Of a stretch of 64,000 nucleotides of DNA, positions 8,542-16,956 are shown one piece after another. A program made the position numbers and the translations under genes. Each line of letters starts with the position of its first letter. Positions within the stretch are counted from its first letter, which is position 1. A model generated the notes under the pieces. It did no database searches. It was not told where the DNA came from and saw nothing but the letters and a program-made list of their open reading frames with translations. This DNA is from CAYYTU01 sp964474655 (GTDB lineage Bacteria; Chloroflexota; Anaerolineae; B4-G1): contig CAYYTU010000001.1 in assembly GCA_964474655.1 (NCBI GenBank), positions 116,891-180,890 of the forward strand. The letters run 5' to 3'.

Positions 8542-8776
8542 CTATTGCTCCTTTGCACCCGACGTTAAGCTCGCTGGTATGTTACCATAGGTTTTGGCAA
8601 AGACAACTCGTTGGATATGACAGGGTGAGCGCATTTAGTTTCCAATTTGCAAAACGATGGCGAACCTCTGCTTTTTTAGACAGGATTCACAAGAGTGACA
8701 ATCTTTTTTATCAAACCTATTCTGGGAATCCTTTTCATCCTGTCTAACAAACACAAACGCGTTTCCCCGATTGGAT

Positions 8777-9475
8777 ATGATGATCGAAGTCCGTAACCTG
8801 GTGAAGTCCTTCGGCCCCCGCACCGCTCTGGCGGGGGTTGATCTATCGGTGAACGAGGGCGAGTTCGTGACCCTGGTCGGGCCGAACGGCGCGGGTAAGA
8901 CCACCTTGTTGCGCGTCTTGGCCACGCTGGCCCGCCCGACGTCGGGCGCGGTGCGCATCGCCGGGATGGACTTAGCCCACGAAGGAGACCAGGTTCGACG
9001 CCGTATCGGTTTTCTTTCCCATCGCACCCTGCTTTACGACGATCTGACCGCCGAGCAGAACCTGCGCTTCTACGCCCAGATGTACGATCTGGACGGTGAC
9101 CGGGAGCGCATCGGCGAGCTGCTGGATCGCGTTGATCTTACGATGCGACGCCGCGATATGGTGCGCACGTTCTCGCGCGGGATGAAGCAACGCCTCTCGT
9201 TGGCCCGCGCGGTGCTCCATCGTCCGTCCGTGTTGCTTCTGGACGAACCGTACACCGGGCTCGATCCGCAAGCCGCCGAGGCTCTGACGGCCCTCCTGGG
9301 CGAGCTGGCCGAAGAGGGGGGCACCATCCTGCTGACCACGCATAACTTAGGGCGCGGCCTGGCGATGGGGCAGCGAGTCGTGTTGCTGAATCGAGGGCAG
9401 GTCGTCCTCGACGAGCGTCGCGAGGCCCTGGAGGACGATCAGTTCGCGGAAACCTATCGCATGCTCACTGCCTAG
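8777..9475 (+). CDS. ccmA: Heme-exporter ABC ATPase CcmA
   Basis: A 232-residue ABC ATPase. Walker A is GPNGAGKTT (around residue 37), the signature is FSRGMKQRLSLARA, and Walker B is VLLLDEPYTGLD. It is followed directly by ccmB and ccmC, which identifies it as the ATPase that frees holo-CcmE from CcmC. Two adjacent ATG codons (8777, 8780) could start it. No clear ribosome binding site precedes either, so initiation may be leaderless or weak. A TTG six bases earlier is also in frame. Confidence 0.88.
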   Translation: MMIEVRNLVKSFGPRTALAGVDLSVNEGEFVTLVGPNGAGKTTLLRVLATLARPTSGAVRIAGMDLAHEGDQVRRRIGFLSHRTLLYDDLTAEQNLRFYAQMYDLDGDRERIGELLDRVDLTMRRRDMVRTFSRGMKQRLSLARAVLHRPSVLLLDEPYTGLDPQAAEALTALLGELAEEGGTILLTTHNLGRGLAMGQRVVLLNRGQVVLDERREALEDDQFAETYRMLTA

Positions 9476-9502
9476 ATCGTTAACGCAACACAGAACACGT
9501 CG

Positions 9503-10174
9503 ATGAACTTCCTTCACAAAGTCCTCGTCATTGTCCGTAAAGACATCGCCGCCGAGCTCCATACCAAGGAGATGATCAGCGCGATGCTCGTCTTCTCCGT
9601 GCTGGCGCTGTTGATCTTCAGCTTCGCCCTCGATCTGCGCGGGGAGATCGCGGAGGCCGCCGCCCCCGGCGTGCTGTGGGCCACGGTGGCCTTCGCGGGG
9701 ACGTTGGGCTTGAGCCGCTCGCTGGCCCGCGAGCAGCAGACCGGGTGCATTGATGGGCTCTTGCTGGCGCCGGTGGATCGCAGCGCGATCTTCTTTGGCA
9801 AGGCGCTGGGCAATCTGGTCTTTATGACTGTCGTGGAGATGGTCTTGCTGCCGCTTTTCTCCGCCTTCTTCGACGTGGCGCTGCTGCGCCCCGGCGTGCT
9901 GGCGGTGCTGCTCCTGGGGACCATCGGCTACGCCGCGGTGGGCACGCTGCTGGCCGCCATCGCGGTCAACACCCGCGCACGCGAGGTGATGCTGCCCGTC
10001 CTGCTGCTTCCATTGGCGGTGCCGGTCCTGATCGCCGCCGTTCGCGCGACCGGTGGTCTGGTCGAAGGCGCGACCTGGGGCGAGGTGGGAGGCTGGGTTC
10101 GGATTCTGGTCGTCTACGATCTGGTCATCGTGGCCGTCTCGTTGCTGACATTTGGGTATGTATTGGGGGAGTAG
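9503..10174 (+). CDS. ccmB: Heme-exporter membrane protein CcmB
   Basis: A 223-residue membrane protein with about six hydrophobic spans. It carries the CcmB features: N-terminal VRKDIAAELHTKEMISAML, and the cytoplasmic stretch SRSLAREQQTGCIDGLLLAPVD, which contacts the ATPase. It works with CcmA and CcmC in releasing heme-loaded CcmE. It lies 27 bases after ccmA and 4 bases before ccmC, and is certainly in the same operon. Confidence 0.9.
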   Translation: MNFLHKVLVIVRKDIAAELHTKEMISAMLVFSVLALLIFSFALDLRGEIAEAAAPGVLWATVAFAGTLGLSRSLAREQQTGCIDGLLLAPVDRSAIFFGKALGNLVFMTVVEMVLLPLFSAFFDVALLRPGVLAVLLLGTIGYAAVGTLLAAIAVNTRAREVMLPVLLLPLAVPVLIAAVRATGGLVEGATWGEVGGWVRILVVYDLVIVAVSLLTFGYVLGE

Positions 10175-10178
10175 AGGG

Positions 10179-10880
10179 ATGAAAAAATCGGGGTTGGACC
10201 TGGTGGGGCTTATTCTGGCGCTCGTCAGCGCCGTGGCCGTGCTCGTCGCGCTGGGGATGGTTTTCCTGTATGCGCCGCGCGAGGTCACGATGGGCGAAGT
10301 CCAGCGCATCTTCTACTTCCACGTCGCTTCGGCCTGGGTGGGCTTCTTCGCCTTTTTTGTCACGTTTTTAGCTGGGATCGCTTATCTTTCGAGCGGGGAG
10401 CGCCGCTGGGATATTTTGGGGCTCTCCTCGGTCGAAGTGGGCCTCACCTTCATCACGATGACGGTCATCACTGGCTCGCTGTGGGCCCGCCCGGTCTGGG
10501 GCACCTTCTGGACCTGGGAGCCGCGTTTGACGATCAGCGCCGTGCAGCTGCTCATCTACGTCGCCTACGGCATGCTGCGGGCCTCCATCGAAAGCCCGGA
10601 GCAGAAGGCGCGTTTCGCGGCGGTCTACGGTATCGTGGCGTTCGTGACCGTGCCGCTTTCGTGGTTCGCGATTCGCTGGTGGCGCACCATTCATCCCAAC
10701 ATCTTGAGCGCCGGTGGGGGGATGGCGACCACGCCGCGGATGACGCAGACGCTGATGGTTTCTCTGGCGGCATTCACGCTGCTTTATGCCACGTTGCTGT
10801 GGCTGCGCGTGCGTCTGGAACGCACGTTCGATGAGCTTCTTCGCCTGCGCTTGAAAGCGGAACAACACTTACGGAGTTAG
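10179..10880 (+). CDS. ccmC: Heme-handling membrane protein CcmC
   Basis: A 233-residue protein with six membrane spans. The periplasmic tryptophan-rich motif WGTFWTWEPRLT and histidines in FYFHVASAW and TIHPNI are the family's heme-handling features. CcmC attaches heme to CcmE. The start at 10179 has a GAGGG ribosome binding site and lies just after ccmB; an earlier in-frame start at 10152 would overlap ccmB and is less likely. A CcmD-like small gene follows ten bases later. Confidence 0.92.
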   Translation: MKKSGLDLVGLILALVSAVAVLVALGMVFLYAPREVTMGEVQRIFYFHVASAWVGFFAFFVTFLAGIAYLSSGERRWDILGLSSVEVGLTFITMTVITGSLWARPVWGTFWTWEPRLTISAVQLLIYVAYGMLRASIESPEQKARFAAVYGIVAFVTVPLSWFAIRWWRTIHPNILSAGGGMATTPRMTQTLMVSLAAFTLLYATLLWLRVRLERTFDELLRLRLKAEQHLRS

Positions 10881-10889
10881 GAGAGCACT

Positions 10890-11039
10890 ATGCCTGTCTA
10901 TCTTGTCGTCGCTTATGCCGTCTTTTGGGCCTTGACGTTTATCCTTGTCCTTTCCATCGGGATTCGCCAGCGCCGCATCGAGCGGGATCTTTCGACGTTG
11001 AAGGCGCAGCTCGATGAGCAGGGGGAGGGGACCGCCTAG
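10890..11039 (+). CDS. CcmD-like small membrane protein (49 aa)
   Basis: A 49-residue frame starts ten bases after ccmC with a GGAGAG ribosome binding site. It has one membrane span (VVAYAVFWALTFILVLSIGI) followed by a basic, helical tail (RQRRIERDLSTLKAQLDEQ). Size, topology and position match CcmD, which stabilises the CcmABC-CcmE complex. CcmD proteins are short and hardly conserved, so the call rests on context and topology. Confidence 0.75.
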   Translation: MPVYLVVAYAVFWALTFILVLSIGIRQRRIERDLSTLKAQLDEQGEGTA

Positions 11040-11189
11040 GTGTCGTGGGGTTGGTGGGTATGCGCATCGGCTGCTAGATTCCTCCGCTGCCCGTATCCAG
11101 TCTGCGGGTGAGATTCTCTCTTCTTCAGCGTCATCAATCGCATTGGGGCTTTGCTTCACTCCTGCTCCGTCGCGCGGTGCTTCTACCGC

Positions 11190-11218
11190 TTTCACTTGGA
11201 TGGCCCTTGTGGTATACT
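11190..11218 (+). promoter_or_regulatory. Probable promoter for argF
   Basis: TTTCAC (11190-11195) and TATACT (11213-11218) are spaced by 17 bases. The expected transcription start near 11225 leaves a leader of about 60 bases with a good ribosome binding site (GGAGG, 11272) before the argF ATG. I see no ARG-box-like operator that I could defend. Confidence 0.55.
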
Positions 11219-11283
11219 TGCACTCACTCGGGTAGCCGATGGGCTGCCATACCATCACAAGCTTACTACATGGAGGTAAGAAA

Positions 11284-12213
11284 ATGAACCACTTTCTCAG
11301 TCTTGCAGATCTGACACCCGATCAATTGCACAGCTTGCTCGAGCTGGCTGTTGACCTCAAGGAGGAATGGAAGGGTGGCGGTAATCGCCCTTTGCTGGAA
11401 AATAAGACGTTGGGTATGATCTTCCAGAAACCATCGCTGCGCACCCGCGCTTCCTTTGAGATGGGGATGCTCCATCTGGGGGGGCAGGCGCTCTACTTCT
11501 CCCCCTTTGAGGTGCAACTGGGGGAGCGGGAGAGCGTGGCCGACGTGGCGCGAGTCTTCTCCCGTTACGTCGACGGTATTATGGCCCGCGTCTTTGGGCA
11601 CGCGGACATCTTGGAGCTGGCCGAACATTCCCGTGGGCCGGTCATCAACGGGCTTTCCGACTACAATCACCCCTGCCAGGCCCTATCCGATATGTTGACC
11701 ATCATCGAGCACAAAGGATGGGATTTGGAGGGGCTTAAGCTGACCTTCGTCGGTGACGGAAACAACGTGGCGACCTCGTTGCTCTTCGCTGCTGCCTTGC
11801 TGGGGCTCGATTTTGCCATCACCGGGCCGCCCGGCTATGAGCTGCCCGATGATGTGTGGGAGCAAGGCCAGCGCTTCGCTGCCGTCAGCGGTAGCGAGCT
11901 GCTGGTGACGCACGACCCGCACGAGGCAGTGAGCGGCGCTGATGCCGTCTACACCGACGTGTGGGCCTCAATGGGAGAGGAAGAGGAGGCCGAGGAACGG
12001 GCCCGCATCTTTAGCCCCTATCAGGTCAACGACGAATTGCTCGCCGAGGCTAAATCGGACGTGATCGCGATGCATTGCCTGCCCGCGCACCGCGGTCAGG
12101 AGATCACAGATGGCGTCTGCGACGGGCCGCACTCAGTGTTGTGGACGCAGGCCGAGAACCGTATGCACGCCCAGAAGGCCATCCTGGTGCGTTTGATGGC
12201 GGAGACCGACTGA
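11284..12213 (+). CDS. argF: Ornithine carbamoyltransferase
   Basis: A 309-residue enzyme that makes citrulline from ornithine and carbamoyl phosphate in arginine synthesis. The carbamoyl-phosphate motif is KPSLRTRASFE (the usual STRTR has leucine here). NHPCQALSD and MHCLPAHR are both intact, and the SMG loop reads DVWASMGEEEE, which marks ornithine rather than aspartate or putrescine as substrate. The ATG at 11284 follows TGGAGGTAAGAAA; an upstream in-frame ATG at 11239 has no ribosome binding site. It stands alone here, with no other arginine genes nearby. Confidence 0.93.
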   Translation: MNHFLSLADLTPDQLHSLLELAVDLKEEWKGGGNRPLLENKTLGMIFQKPSLRTRASFEMGMLHLGGQALYFSPFEVQLGERESVADVARVFSRYVDGIMARVFGHADILELAEHSRGPVINGLSDYNHPCQALSDMLTIIEHKGWDLEGLKLTFVGDGNNVATSLLFAAALLGLDFAITGPPGYELPDDVWEQGQRFAAVSGSELLVTHDPHEAVSGADAVYTDVWASMGEEEEAEERARIFSPYQVNDELLAEAKSDVIAMHCLPAHRGQEITDGVCDGPHSVLWTQAENRMHAQKAILVRLMAETD

Positions 12214-12345
12214 CGTACACGCTCCTCGTTTACCTCCAACAGCCAGGGCGGAGCCTCACCTCGCTCCGTCTGAGGAACGATGACGGCCGGGATAGCAGCG
12301 ACGGTAGGGACTCCTCGCCGACTTAACCGAGGGCCAAGGACAGGT

Positions 12346-14700
12346 ATGATGTCAGGAAATCGAAAAGTCTATCAACAAGCGATGAAGAAGGCGGCTGATG
12401 CTGCCTGGGATAAGTCCTGGGATCAGGCGATTGAGGCCTACCAGACCGCCCTGGCTGAGTTTCCGGAGGATGGCGAGGCGCTGAGCGGCCTGGGTGTAGC
12501 TTATACCAACCTGGGCCGTCTGGAGGAAGCCCTAGAGGCCTACCAGAAGGCCGATCAGGTCGCGCCTGGCGATCCGGTGGTATTGCAGCGCCTCGGCTCG
12601 GTGCGAGAGCATCTGGGCCAAAAGAAGGCCGCCGCCGAAGCTTACGTCGCTTCTGCCGAGCAATACCTTGAGCAACAGCAGGCCTTTGGACAGGCCCTGG
12701 CCCGCTGGCAAGACGCCGTTCGGGCGGACCCCCATTGCATCGATGCACAAGTACAACTGCTCAAATACTATCAGCGTCGGGGCCAAAAGGAGAAGATAGT
12801 AGAGACATGTCTGGCTCTGGCCCGGGCTTACCAGGAGCAAGGACGTCGTAAGTATGCCGTTCAGATCTGTCAATACGCTCTCAAGATCGATCCTCGTCAC
12901 AAAGAGGTCCTTGCTCTTCTTGATGATCTCCGTTACAGCGACCGGGAACCAGCGGAGAGGCCTGTGGAAGCGCCTGAGCCTCCCCCTGAAGAGGGGCCTG
13001 AGCGCGAGATGGAGCCCGAAGCGCTTCCTGCCTCGGAAGAACCGCCCGCATTGTCCGATCTGGCGTTGGAAGTACCGGTCGCCCAGGTCGAAAGGAGCGA
13101 GGAGCGAGGCAGCCCGGTCGAGACGACCCGCCTGAAAGCGCTTACCGACCTTGCGGAGAGCGTCTTCGAGGAGGAGGAGGAGGAAGAAGAGGCCCCGGCG
13201 GAGGTACGTCCTCAGCTTAGCAAGGAGGAGATAGACGCTTTTATCGGGCAGGCTATTGATTTCCAGATGCGCGGTAAGATCGCGGATGCCATCGCTGCTT
13301 ACGAGCGGGTGGTTGAGGCCGGAGTCGAAAGGCCAGCCGTGCGCTTCAACCTGGGGTTGCTCTATCAAGAAAAGTTGCGCTTTGAAGATGCCATCGATCA
13401 GTTTGAGCAGGTGGTCTCCCATCCGGATTATCGGCTTGGCAGTCATTTCGCGTTGGGCGAGTGTCACCGCGCCCGTGGTCGCATCGATGAGGCCCTGGAG
13501 CACTTCGTTGAGGTGCTTCGGATCGTGGACCTGGCCGTCGTCCAGCGGGAGCACGCCGATGACTTGATCCAGCTCTATGAGCACTTGGCCGATGGCTACC
13601 TGGCTAAAGGAGATCAGGACAAAGCGCTTTCGTTCGCCAGCTCTTTGGTCGACTTTTTGAGTGAGCAGGGATGGGAAGACAAGGTCAGGCAGGCACGCCG
13701 CCGGCTCGATACATTGGCTCAAGAGGGACCGACATTGAGCCTGGCCGAGATGTTAGCAGTGCCGGATTCAGAGTCGCTTCTGGAATCGATCGCGCTTGCC
13801 CAGGAATACTCCAAGCGGAAGATGTTCTATGCTGCGTTGGAAGAGTGTTACTATGCGATGGAGCACGCCCCAGAATACTTGCCCCTCCATCGTCAGCTGG
13901 CCGAGGTCTTTCTGGGAATGGGGTTGATCGACGAGGGCGTGCGGAAGCTGATCGTCATTGCGGACACCTATCGGGCGCGGAAACAAGTCCGTCGAGCGAT
14001 AGGGACCTATCGGCACGTGTTAAAGCTCGCCCCGATGGACACGACCGTGCGAGCCAATCTGATCGATCTGTTGGTCCGGCACGGTGCTATTGATGATGCG
14101 TTGGAAAACTACCTGATTATGGCCGATAGCTACTACAATCTGGCGCAGATTGATCAGGCCCGCGAGGTCTATCAGTCTGCTCTCCAGCTGGCCCCCCGCG
14201 GCGATCCCGACCGGCAATGGGAAGTGCACATCCTCCACAAGATGGGGGATATCAATATGCAACGCGTAGAATGGCGACGGGCCATTGAGGTCTACGAGCG
14301 CATCCGTAACCTGGCCCCAGATGACGAGCGCGCGCGTCTGACACTGATGAATCTCTACTATCGGCTCAATCAGCCGCGCCGCGCCACCAACGAGCTGGAT
14401 CAATTGCTGGAAGTTTATCGCGAGAGCGACAAGCCGGAACGGGTTTTCACCGTGCTGGAGGACGTGATTCAGCGATGGCCGGAAAGCATTCCGCTGCGGG
14501 CGCGCCTGGCGCAGGCTTATCTGAATGCTGGCGACAAGGAGCAAGCGCTGGCCCACCTGGATGAGCTGGGCGATCTCCAGCTGGAAGCCGGGCGCCAGGA
14601 GGCAGCGAAGGCTACCATTCGCGCCATCATCGCCCTCCGTCCGCCGGATGTGGAGGATTATCAGGGGTTGTTGGAGCAGCTGGAAAATCAGTCTGCGTGA
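12346..14700 (+). CDS. Large TPR-repeat protein upstream of cdaA
   Basis: A 784-residue soluble protein built mostly of tetratricopeptide repeats. The first block covers roughly residues 12-190 (repeats such as AWDKSWDQAIEAYQTALAEF). A charged, proline- and glutamate-rich linker follows (about 205-300, with a run of glutamates). A second long TPR block fills 305-780. No signal peptide is visible. The gene is 75 bases before the diadenylate cyclase gene and may be cotranscribed with it. TPR arrays bind proteins, so this may be a scaffold for the c-di-AMP machinery, but that is inference. Two ATGs (12346, 12349) are possible starts. Confidence 0.8.
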   Translation: MMSGNRKVYQQAMKKAADAAWDKSWDQAIEAYQTALAEFPEDGEALSGLGVAYTNLGRLEEALEAYQKADQVAPGDPVVLQRLGSVREHLGQKKAAAEAYVASAEQYLEQQQAFGQALARWQDAVRADPHCIDAQVQLLKYYQRRGQKEKIVETCLALARAYQEQGRRKYAVQICQYALKIDPRHKEVLALLDDLRYSDREPAERPVEAPEPPPEEGPEREMEPEALPASEEPPALSDLALEVPVAQVERSEERGSPVETTRLKALTDLAESVFEEEEEEEEAPAEVRPQLSKEEIDAFIGQAIDFQMRGKIADAIAAYERVVEAGVERPAVRFNLGLLYQEKLRFEDAIDQFEQVVSHPDYRLGSHFALGECHRARGRIDEALEHFVEVLRIVDLAVVQREHADDLIQLYEHLADGYLAKGDQDKALSFASSLVDFLSEQGWEDKVRQARRRLDTLAQEGPTLSLAEMLAVPDSESLLESIALAQEYSKRKMFYAALEECYYAMEHAPEYLPLHRQLAEVFLGMGLIDEGVRKLIVIADTYRARKQVRRAIGTYRHVLKLAPMDTTVRANLIDLLVRHGAIDDALENYLIMADSYYNLAQIDQAREVYQSALQLAPRGDPDRQWEVHILHKMGDINMQRVEWRRAIEVYERIRNLAPDDERARLTLMNLYYRLNQPRRATNELDQLLEVYRESDKPERVFTVLEDVIQRWPESIPLRARLAQAYLNAGDKEQALAHLDELGDLQLEAGRQEAAKATIRAIIALRPPDVEDYQGLLEQLENQSA

Positions 14701-14775
14701 ATGTATGAGGGTGGTCGCGTCGAACTTGCTATGATAGGGTTGGATTTGATTGGGTGGGTCAGGTGATTCTCTTTA

Positions 14776-15612
14776 ATGTTTGATCTTTTCTGGTACTTAC
14801 AGAGGCTAACGTGGATCGATGTCCTCGACATCTTCCTGGTATCTTTTATCTTCTTCTGGCTGCTTTATATGGTGCGCGGGACGCGGGCAGTACCTCTCTT
14901 GCGCGGCGTGATCTTTGTCATCATCGTCGTCGTTCTGCTCAGTGGCATCGTGCGCTTGCGTGCCTTCGCCTGGCTGACGCAGCGGGCGTTCCCGGCCCTG
15001 TTGGTCGCCATCCCCGTCCTCTTCCAGCCGGAGCTGCGCCGGGCCCTGGAGCGCCTGGGACGCACCGGCGCTCTCTTCAGCGGATTGAGCCAGGGTAAGC
15101 GCGGAGAAATGGAGCAGGCATTATCCACCATCTCCGAAGCGTGCAAGACACTCGCCGAAAGGCGCCACGGCGCTCTCATTGTCCTGGAGCGTGAGACAGG
15201 GTTGCAGGAGTTCGTGGATAACGGCATCCGTCTCGAGGCCAATCTGACCTATGAGCTCTTGTTGACTATTTTTGAGCCGCATGCGATGTTGCACGATGGG
15301 GCTGTCATCGTGCGGGAGAGCCAGGCGCTGGCTGCTGCCTGCGTCCTGCCTCTTTCTACCGCCTTCTTGGCCGATCGGCAGCTAGGGCTTCGACACCGTG
15401 CGGGCCTTGGTGTGACCGAGGAGAGCGACGCGATTGCGGTCATTGTCTCCGAGGAGCGCGGAGCCGTTTCCATCGCCCACAATGGCCGTGTTATCCGTAA
15501 CCTCGATGTCAAGCGTCTGGAGGATGTGCTGCATGCCTTCTATCAGCCGATCCTGGAGCGAGCGTGGCCGAAGTGGCTTGCCTGGGCCCGTCACTTTGTA
15601 ACGAACGAATGA
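14776..15612 (+). CDS. cdaA: Diadenylate cyclase CdaA (c-di-AMP synthase)
   Basis: A 278-residue protein with three N-terminal membrane spans (residues about 10-80) and a cytoplasmic DAC domain. The catalytic motifs LHDGAVIV and LGLRHRAGLGVTEESDA (the RHR motif) are intact, so synthesis of cyclic di-AMP from two ATP is expected. The next gene encodes a YbbR-domain protein, the usual membrane partner and regulator (CdaR). In other bacteria c-di-AMP controls potassium uptake and cell-wall turnover. Confidence 0.93.
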   Translation: MFDLFWYLQRLTWIDVLDIFLVSFIFFWLLYMVRGTRAVPLLRGVIFVIIVVVLLSGIVRLRAFAWLTQRAFPALLVAIPVLFQPELRRALERLGRTGALFSGLSQGKRGEMEQALSTISEACKTLAERRHGALIVLERETGLQEFVDNGIRLEANLTYELLLTIFEPHAMLHDGAVIVRESQALAAACVLPLSTAFLADRQLGLRHRAGLGVTEESDAIAVIVSEERGAVSIAHNGRVIRNLDVKRLEDVLHAFYQPILERAWPKWLAWARHFVTNE

Positions 15613-15728
15613 ATTGTAACGAACAAATGAACTTGTGGATGAACTTTCAGTCGCTGGAGAGCGACTTTGAAATCGGAGCACGTCGTTTCCCCCAATGAGG
15701 ACCTCATCGGATTGATAGGTAAGGAGAA

Positions 15729-16949
15729 TTGTTTCTGAAATCTGTCTTAAGATGGATTGTCCATAATGTGCCCTTGATGATCTTAGCCGTGGTGCTGGCC
15801 TCGTTGGCCTGGCTGGTGGCGGTGGAAGGGTCCAATCCTACCTTACAACAACGTTACCCTCAGCCCATCCCGGTGACTCTGTCCGGATTGTCGGAGGGTC
15901 TGGTCGTTGTGGAGTCGTTTGATGCCCAAGTCATGGTGACGCTCCGGGCCCCCAGATCGGTCTGGGATACCCTTGAGGTTGATGACTTTGTTGCCGAGGC
16001 CGATGTCTCCGCACTGGAAGCGGGAACGCACGAGGTACCCGTCGATCTCTTGCTGGATGAATCGCCCGCGCGTATCATAGAAGTCACCCCTTCGTCTGTC
16101 TCCGTGACACTGGATACCTACCTCGAGCGTTCTGTGCCGGTTCGGATTGATGTCGAGGGCGACCCGGCGTTGGGTTACCGCACGCGGAAAGTGGTGAGCG
16201 AGCCCGATGAGGTCACGGTCAGTGGCCCTACGACCTACGTCACGCAAGTCGTCGAGGCCGACGCTTCGATCTCCGTGCAGGGCGCTCAGGCCGATGTTGA
16301 GGACGACCTGCGCCTCCAGCCACGGGATGAGGCTGGCGAGTCCGTCTCGTCTGTGGATCTGACGCCGGAAGAAGTGCACGTTCGAGTTCCGATTGAGCCT
16401 TCAGGTTACTACCGCCCTCTGGCTGTCAAGGTCAGCCTGGAAGGAGAAGTCGCTCCCGGCTATCGGGTCATCGACATCACCGTCGACCCGCCGACCGTCA
16501 CCGTCTTTGGCGCTCCTAACGTCCTTTCCGCTTTGCAGGGCTTCATCGAGACGCAGCCCATTGACGTCGAGGGCGCCCAGAGCAACGTCACGGTCCAGCC
16601 AGCGCTCAACGTCCCGGAGAATGTCTCTGTCGTTCCCGGTCAACAAGTGGAGGTGAAGGTCTTCGTCGAGCCTATTGAGAGCAGTGTGACGATGGAGGTG
16701 GTGCCAGAGGTGCAGGGGTTAGGCCCGGATCTGGAGGCTACCGTCTCCCCAGAGACAGTCGAGATTATCTTGAGTGGCCCTCTGCCCATCCTGAACGATC
16801 TGGAGCCTGATGATATTCGGGTGGTGGTGGATCTGTTCGACCTGTCGTCGGGGACTCATCAGCTGGAGCCAGAAGTATTTGTACCCGAGGGCGTGACGGC
16901 CAAGAGCGTGATCCCCTCTACTCTCCAGGTAGAGATAGATTCTTCTTGA
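15729..16949 (+). CDS. YbbR-domain protein (CdaR-like regulator of CdaA)
   Basis: A 406-residue protein with one N-terminal membrane span (residues about 8-28) and a long extracytoplasmic part of about four YbbR repeats. These are recognisable from recurring segments such as VPVRIDVEGDPALGYRTRKV and LAVKVSLEGEVAPGYRVIDI, each followed by a PxxVTVxGP-like strand. It begins with TTG after the ribosome binding site AAGGAG at 15721. YbbR proteins bind and tune CdaA, which is encoded just upstream. Confidence 0.85.
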   Translation: MFLKSVLRWIVHNVPLMILAVVLASLAWLVAVEGSNPTLQQRYPQPIPVTLSGLSEGLVVVESFDAQVMVTLRAPRSVWDTLEVDDFVAEADVSALEAGTHEVPVDLLLDESPARIIEVTPSSVSVTLDTYLERSVPVRIDVEGDPALGYRTRKVVSEPDEVTVSGPTTYVTQVVEADASISVQGAQADVEDDLRLQPRDEAGESVSSVDLTPEEVHVRVPIEPSGYYRPLAVKVSLEGEVAPGYRVIDITVDPPTVTVFGAPNVLSALQGFIETQPIDVEGAQSNVTVQPALNVPENVSVVPGQQVEVKVFVEPIESSVTMEVVPEVQGLGPDLEATVSPETVEIILSGPLPILNDLEPDDIRVVVDLFDLSSGTHQLEPEVFVPEGVTAKSVIPSTLQVEIDSS

Positions 16950-16956
16950 GGTGACT